Assembly (NCBI GenBank): GCA_000226015.1
Contig: JH153694.1
Coordinates: 2,771 to 24,963, forward strand
From: Mnemiopsis leidyi
Taxonomy: Eukaryota > Ctenophora > Tentaculata > Lobata > Bolinopsidae
DNA length: 22,193 nucleotides
Reading direction: 5' to 3'
The notes beneath the pieces were generated by a model. That model did not search any database. It saw nothing but the letters and a program-made list of their open reading frames with translations, and was not told the DNA's origin. Positions 18,520-22,193 of this stretch are shown here, in pieces; the first letter of the stretch is position 1; each line of letters starts with the position of its first letter. Made by a program: the position numbers and the translations under genes.

Positions 18520-20778
18520 TTATTTCTTTTTCTTTCCTTTACCCTTCTTTTTCCCTTTACCTTTTTTCTTGCCTCCTTTGGCGCTCTTTCCCTTGCCACC
18601 CCCTTCGCCTTCTTCCTCTTCCGCCTTTAATTTTGCTCTCTTTTTGCCGAGGGGCGTCTTCGAGTACCATTTCTAGGAGGGGGTAAGGTTATCAGGTGTG
18701 AACAAACTAGCTAACTTATCCTCAATAAATGTTCAATATTTAGCAGCGCTCTAATCGATTAAAAAGGTGCATTTAAAAAGGTGTACAGAACTGTGGTAAG
18801 TACAGCATGACATGATACACGATACTATGGGGCTCACTACGACAGCTGGAAGATAAATTCACAAAGATAAAAATAGATCACATTACGATGAACTACTACC
18901 ACACCGCACACAACTACTATAGTTAGTGGTACTATAGCAAGTAGTAGCACTACAGCAAGTAGTAGTACTACAGGAAGTTGTAGTCTTTACTACTAAGTAT
19001 CAACTAAAAACCTATCAGCAATATTACTCAGCAATTTATCGACATTTTGTTCTGCTAGATAGAATACCCGTGCTTTTTTCTATTAATAGTAAATCGAGTG
19101 CTTGGCTACAACGTTGCTTTACGGAGCACTGTGCGATTGTGCTTTGTTTATTTACATCTATTCTTCATCGCCCTTTAAAAGCATTTGTCGCTTTTTGCCC
19201 ATGGTGGTCTTGTCATAGAACGCCTACACATGATTTATAAGCAAAATCATGGACATTTTCGCATAACAAGATCACAGAACCAGCTCAGCTCTGTTAGCTT
19301 TTAGCATAAGTAAGCGGTATCGATCCAACTTTTAACTTCAAAATTACTATTAATATCAGCAGCATTAAGCATGTTCAAAATCTAGCATTGTTTTAAAGAG
19401 GGATTTTATGTATAATTCACCTTGAACTGTTCTTCTTCTTCCTTGTAAATAGGGTCTATCCTTGCAAGAGGAGTGACAAATTCCAGAGCAGTTAGGGGCT
19501 TTCTGTGTAACTGAAGGGATCGGATATTTAGACCATACTTAACCTAAACACACTTAAAGCACTCGTCCTAAGTAATATTCTTATTTAACTTTACAAAACT
19601 AGTTTCGTTTACTACGCACACTGTTAAATCAATGAAAATGAGACACTTACTGAAGCAGAAAAGATAAAAAACAATTCAAACAAAGAATTGTCGCGGATAC
19701 ACCCGACTCTCGCTGCTCAAAGTTGAAAGACATAATATTAAAAGAAAACCCTGTTACCTGTTGAACACGACGTTCGGTAAGAACATGCTTTACTGCAGTA
19801 ATGATGTGACCGGGCGTGTAACCATCCGATATCTTGGCTAGAGAACTGAGGTCCAGGGTCGGGGCTAGCCTACCTCCGTTCCGCAGGATTAGTTCTTTAA
19901 AGAGAACTGAAATGTGGGATTAATCAGTACAATAGATGGAGATTTTATGAGCCGGCCGCAACAAACCACTGATTAGTGACTTAGTAGTACAGCTAAAGAT
20001 TAAAGATTTTAATCTGCCTAATTAATACACAACTTAAGTAATTAATGTCTCAACTTAGCTATGTGTCAGCGTGTCAATTTGGGTATTATTTGCCAATTCA
20101 TTCAGCATCTCATGTTTTGTTATTTTCATTTTATTTTATGTATAGGAATAAAATGCCAAAACTTACGGAATCTTGAAGCATAATCTGGGCGAGGGATGAG
20201 GACAATTTTCTGGTAGCACTGACACAGACTCTTCACGTCAGCATGTATACATATCAGTTAAGGAGTGTAACGAATTTGAGAATAAGTTGATAAATTCAGG
20301 AATCGGATTTCGGAATTCCCGAAGTAATTTGAGTACATGGCCACTCAAAGTTGAATACTGCTGCGCGCGTCAACAAATTTTCATGTAGTTGCTATGGAAA
20401 CAACAAAATTAGCTCACAGTGATGGCTCGAATTATATTACTTGCAAAGCGCGCCACGTTTTCAGTACAAGATTTCAGTACAAAATTCGACTATTGCTGCA
20501 GAAACACTCTTTTACATCTTTAAAATAAGCCAAGGGTAGTTTCAAAAGGATATCCCAAGGTGTTAGTGAGGTTCCCACGAAGAGTATTCTGTCCTCAGGG
20601 GACAATTTCTTGATTATTTTTGGCAGCTCCTTCTTCAGCCGTTTTGGATCGCTCATGTCATTCTTGGGGACTTTCTTAACGAAAGTTTTCTCTGCGTTGC
20701 CAATGTAAACAACGGTGGGTTGAAGTAACTTCCCGACCTTCATTACAAGGTGAAGTAACATAGTCAGACCAGCTTTAC
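18520..20778 (-). CDS. IQCA1: IQCA1/DRC11, AAA-type dynein regulatory complex protein, 3' part
   Basis: Exons in order are 20778-20554, 20244-20167, 19906-19758, 19510-19421, then either 18672-18520 or 19223-19158. The 5' half is beyond the window or unrecognised. The protein is a nexin-dynein regulatory complex subunit of motile cilia with a C-terminal AAA-like domain. Matches to the remembered human sequence include [21 protein letters not shown], the Walker B-like [51 protein letters not shown] and [10 protein letters not shown]. All phases agree. The first intron is U12-type AT-AC (20553-20245); others are GT-AG. The distal last exon gives a Lys/Gly-rich tail (50 aa); the proximal one gives 21 aa. 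An X-box lies in the U12 intron. Reading straight through the AT-AC intron gives a false C-terminus ending near 20474. Confidence 0.9.
18926..18979 (+). repeat. 18-bp tandem repeat, three copies
   Basis: Units GTGGTACTATAGCAAGTA (18926), GTAGCACTACAGCAAGTA (18944) and GTAGTACTACAGGAAGTT (18962). It lies between the proximal and distal terminal exons of IQCA1, so within the intron used by the long form. Confidence 0.85.
20245..20553 (-). other. IQCA1: U12-type AT-AC intron of IQCA1
   Basis: On the minus strand the exon ends CCTTGGG, then the intron begins ATATCCTTTT (20553 downward), the minor-class 5' splice consensus. It ends CTCCTTAACTGATATGTATAC, holding a CTCCTTAAC branch site (20265-20257) with the branch A 13 nt from the terminal AC at 20246-20245. 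Splicing joins TGG G to AT GCT GAC, giving PWDADVKSLC, which continues into IPRPDY exactly as the family requires. No GT-AG alternative restores this. Confidence 0.93.
20388..20401 (+). promoter_or_regulatory. RFX X-box in the IQCA1 U12 intron
   Basis: GTTGCTATGGAAAC matches all 14 positions of the X-box consensus RYYVYYATRRNRAC used by RFX factors at cilium genes. It sits inside the AT-AC intron, beside CpG-containing text (GCGCGCG near 20362, GCGCGCC near 20448). Function is inferred only from the match and from the host gene being ciliary. Confidence 0.6.
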
Positions 20779-20841
20779 CTGAAATTTTTTCCTTCGTTAT
20801 ACACTAAGAAAATAGCAACTAACATCCAAAATCAAGGATAT

Positions 20842-20928
20842 CTTTAATTACGAAAGAAAAATTTCTGAATTTGTAAGAGCGCAGGTATTCCGGACCAGTG
20901 CAAGTGTAAGCTTTCCCGACTTCTTTGA
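20842..20928 (-). other. Doubtful upstream IQCA1 exon
   Basis: A clean acceptor (TTTCTACAG) ends at 20929 on the minus strand. Two readings follow. One is open to 20842 and meets ATATCCTTG, a near-U12 donor, in phase 1, which is what the exon at 20778 needs; its protein (EVGKAYTC...SFVIK) does not look like the family. The other reads KKSGKLTLALV, faintly like a P-loop helix, but hits a stop and is out of phase. This may be chance. Confidence 0.2.
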
Positions 20929-21661
20929 CTGTAGAAATCACAGTCAGATGATGTGCCAAAATTGGCAAGAATATCTTGATTGAAGTTTTATTTCATAATA
21001 GTAAGATAGTAGGAAAATTGTGAGAAAAATATTGTTGTGTGCAACATGAAACTGAACTCTGGACAATGGTTGACATGCCGGAAAGAACTAATTATACGAC
21101 TGACGTCTTATAAGTAATCAACTTCAAAAGTCAAATCATTAAACTCATTCTTTGATTGGCATGGAAAAGCCTTAAGATCCGGTTACTAAAATGAATGACA
21201 GTCCACTTGTAACAAGTACTCCGAACCAGACCATGGTTTTTAGAGAGACACTGATGGTCCAAAATCTTTCTCAACGAGAAACTGACATATTAACAAGAAT
21301 TGCGGCCGCTTTCACTGTGTCAGGCGACCGCTGAATTTCCCGTATCATGCCGTTGCTTATTGTTAACAATGTTATTACAATTCGCGGAATAAGGACTAAA
21401 AATACGCAATTCGCATATCGCAAACCACTAACGAGACGTCATTCCGGTCAATTTCATTGTTCTGCACGTGTTAGACGCGCGAATTAATGCCGCCGTTCGA
21501 TGCAAGATTTAAAAACTACACGCTGCACGCGCAAAGTTTGAACACAATCGCGCGTTTCTTTCATTGTTTGTTTCAAATCTCTTGAGTCTGCATAACGTCG
21601 CCATTATTATATTGTATATGCGACCTTTATTCGTACAACGTTGTGTTTTTACAAATGGCGT

Positions 21662-21694
21662 GGCCGGTCAATTTTTAATTAAAATTGACCGGCC
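21662..21694. repeat. Perfect 14-bp inverted repeat with 5-nt loop
   Basis: GGCCGGTCAATTTT at 21662-21675 and its exact reverse complement at 21681-21694 are separated by TAATT. A partial copy of the arm, CCGGTCAATTT, lies at 21444-21454. It could be a fold-back element end, a cruciform or an RNA hairpin. Confidence 0.95.
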
Positions 21695-22105
21695 GAACGT
21701 TTAAAATCGTGTTACATTCATCTTTCAATCTAGGTAATCTGTTGTTTAAGCGGAGCATTATTTATAAGTCGCATGATCAATACAGCTAAACGTAAAATAT
21801 TCGAAGCTTTAAGCATTATAAAGTTAAAACCACATCTTAACCTAAAAGAAGAACTACTTACTGTTCAACGTTTCTTGGGCCATAGACCTAGAGTTTAGTG
21901 TAAATAGTTTAGATTCTAGTATTGTATGAGATATTTTATAAAGGAGCAAGATGTATTATGTATGTCATTTTAAGTTATTTTAGTTATATAAGTTTTATTC
22001 TGTTGTTATTGATGCTGCTTTTTGTTTTGGTATATATGTTTATATGTTTTAGTATATGTATAAAGATTAGATTTAAAATTATTATCATTTTGATGTTATC
22101 TACAG

Positions 22106-22193
22106 GCATGAATACGGAGTTGATCTCAGAAAATATTTGCAGAATTCTATAATACATTCAGTCAGTTTCTCTTGTCGCAGTTACGAGGAAATT
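22106..22193 (+). other. Possible plus-strand exon at window edge
   Basis: After an acceptor-like GTTATCTACAG the frame reads HEYGVDLRKYL and stays open to the end of the window (29 codons). Base composition differs from the AT-rich tract before it. No family is recognised, and chance is quite possible. Confidence 0.2.

Larger units (their letters stand above)
20779..22193. other. Mostly non-coding right flank
   Basis: Apart from the doubtful exon at 20842-20928 and the edge exon candidate, I recognise no coding sequence on either strand. It is probably an IQCA1 intron continuing to the right. A CpG-rich patch (about 21470-21560, with GACGCGCG and ATCGCGCG) and a perfect hairpin (21662-21694) stand out against the AT-rich background. 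Confidence 0.5.

Noticed and set aside
20474..20553. Open reading through the IQCA1 AAA exon ending ...NSRILY as the protein C-terminus
   Set aside because: It runs through a perfect U12 donor; splicing at ATATCC restores the conserved family sequence in exon 20244-20167.
21922..22105. Hydrophobic open frame resembling a membrane protein
   Set aside because: It has no ATG at the stated start and is an AT-rich T-run tract that encodes hydrophobic residues by composition.
1..22193. tRNA genes, rRNA or CRISPR arrays
   Set aside because: No B-box-like GGTTCGANTCC, rRNA core or regularly spaced repeat-spacer pattern was seen; the tandem arrays have no unique spacers.

Overview
The window is animal nuclear DNA, AT-rich and from a non-vertebrate as far as I can judge. 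It carries spliced genes with short introns (about 120-750 nt), a condensin II subunit, a motile-cilium protein, a seven-helix receptor, decayed non-LTR retrotransposon pieces of a kind common in invertebrates, and one textbook U12-type AT-AC intron, so the species must keep a minor spliceosome. I cannot name the species from sequence alone; a cnidarian-like or other early-branching or invertebrate metazoan fits.

Layout, left to right. 1-360 (minus): decayed PHD-finger ORF1-like remnant. About 660-1540 (plus): decayed reverse transcriptase remnant, head-to-head with it. 2474-4410 (plus): MRTO4, five exons, 241 aa, complete. 4817-9976 (plus): NCAPD3 (condensin II HEAT subunit), 1719 aa in one uninterrupted coding exon, which is odd beside its spliced neighbours. 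10848-13927 (plus): WDR91, seven exons, 581 aa, complete; introns 4 and 5 hold minisatellites, the second an array of CACGTG boxes. 13928-16020: no gene, but a perfect 31-bp x 6 array and an 11-bp array. 16021-17236 (plus): a divergent rhodopsin-like 7TM receptor of two exons. 18520-20778 (minus): 3' part of IQCA1/DRC11 (AAA-type nexin-dynein regulatory complex protein), with a U12 AT-AC intron, an RFX X-box inside that intron, and two homologous alternative last exons. 20779-22193: mostly non-coding, with a perfect 33-bp inverted repeat, a doubtful upstream exon and a possible plus-strand exon at the edge.

The genes form no single pathway: ribosome assembly (MRTO4), chromosome condensation (NCAPD3), endosome maturation (WDR91), signalling (receptor) and ciliary motility (IQCA1). 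All exon models were built by hand from splice signals, phase agreement and remembered family sequence; no search was run. The strongest observations are the minor-class intron, the duplicated terminal exon and the X-box of IQCA1, the intron-free NCAPD3 with its repeated basic tail modules, and the CACGTG array inside an endolysosomal gene.
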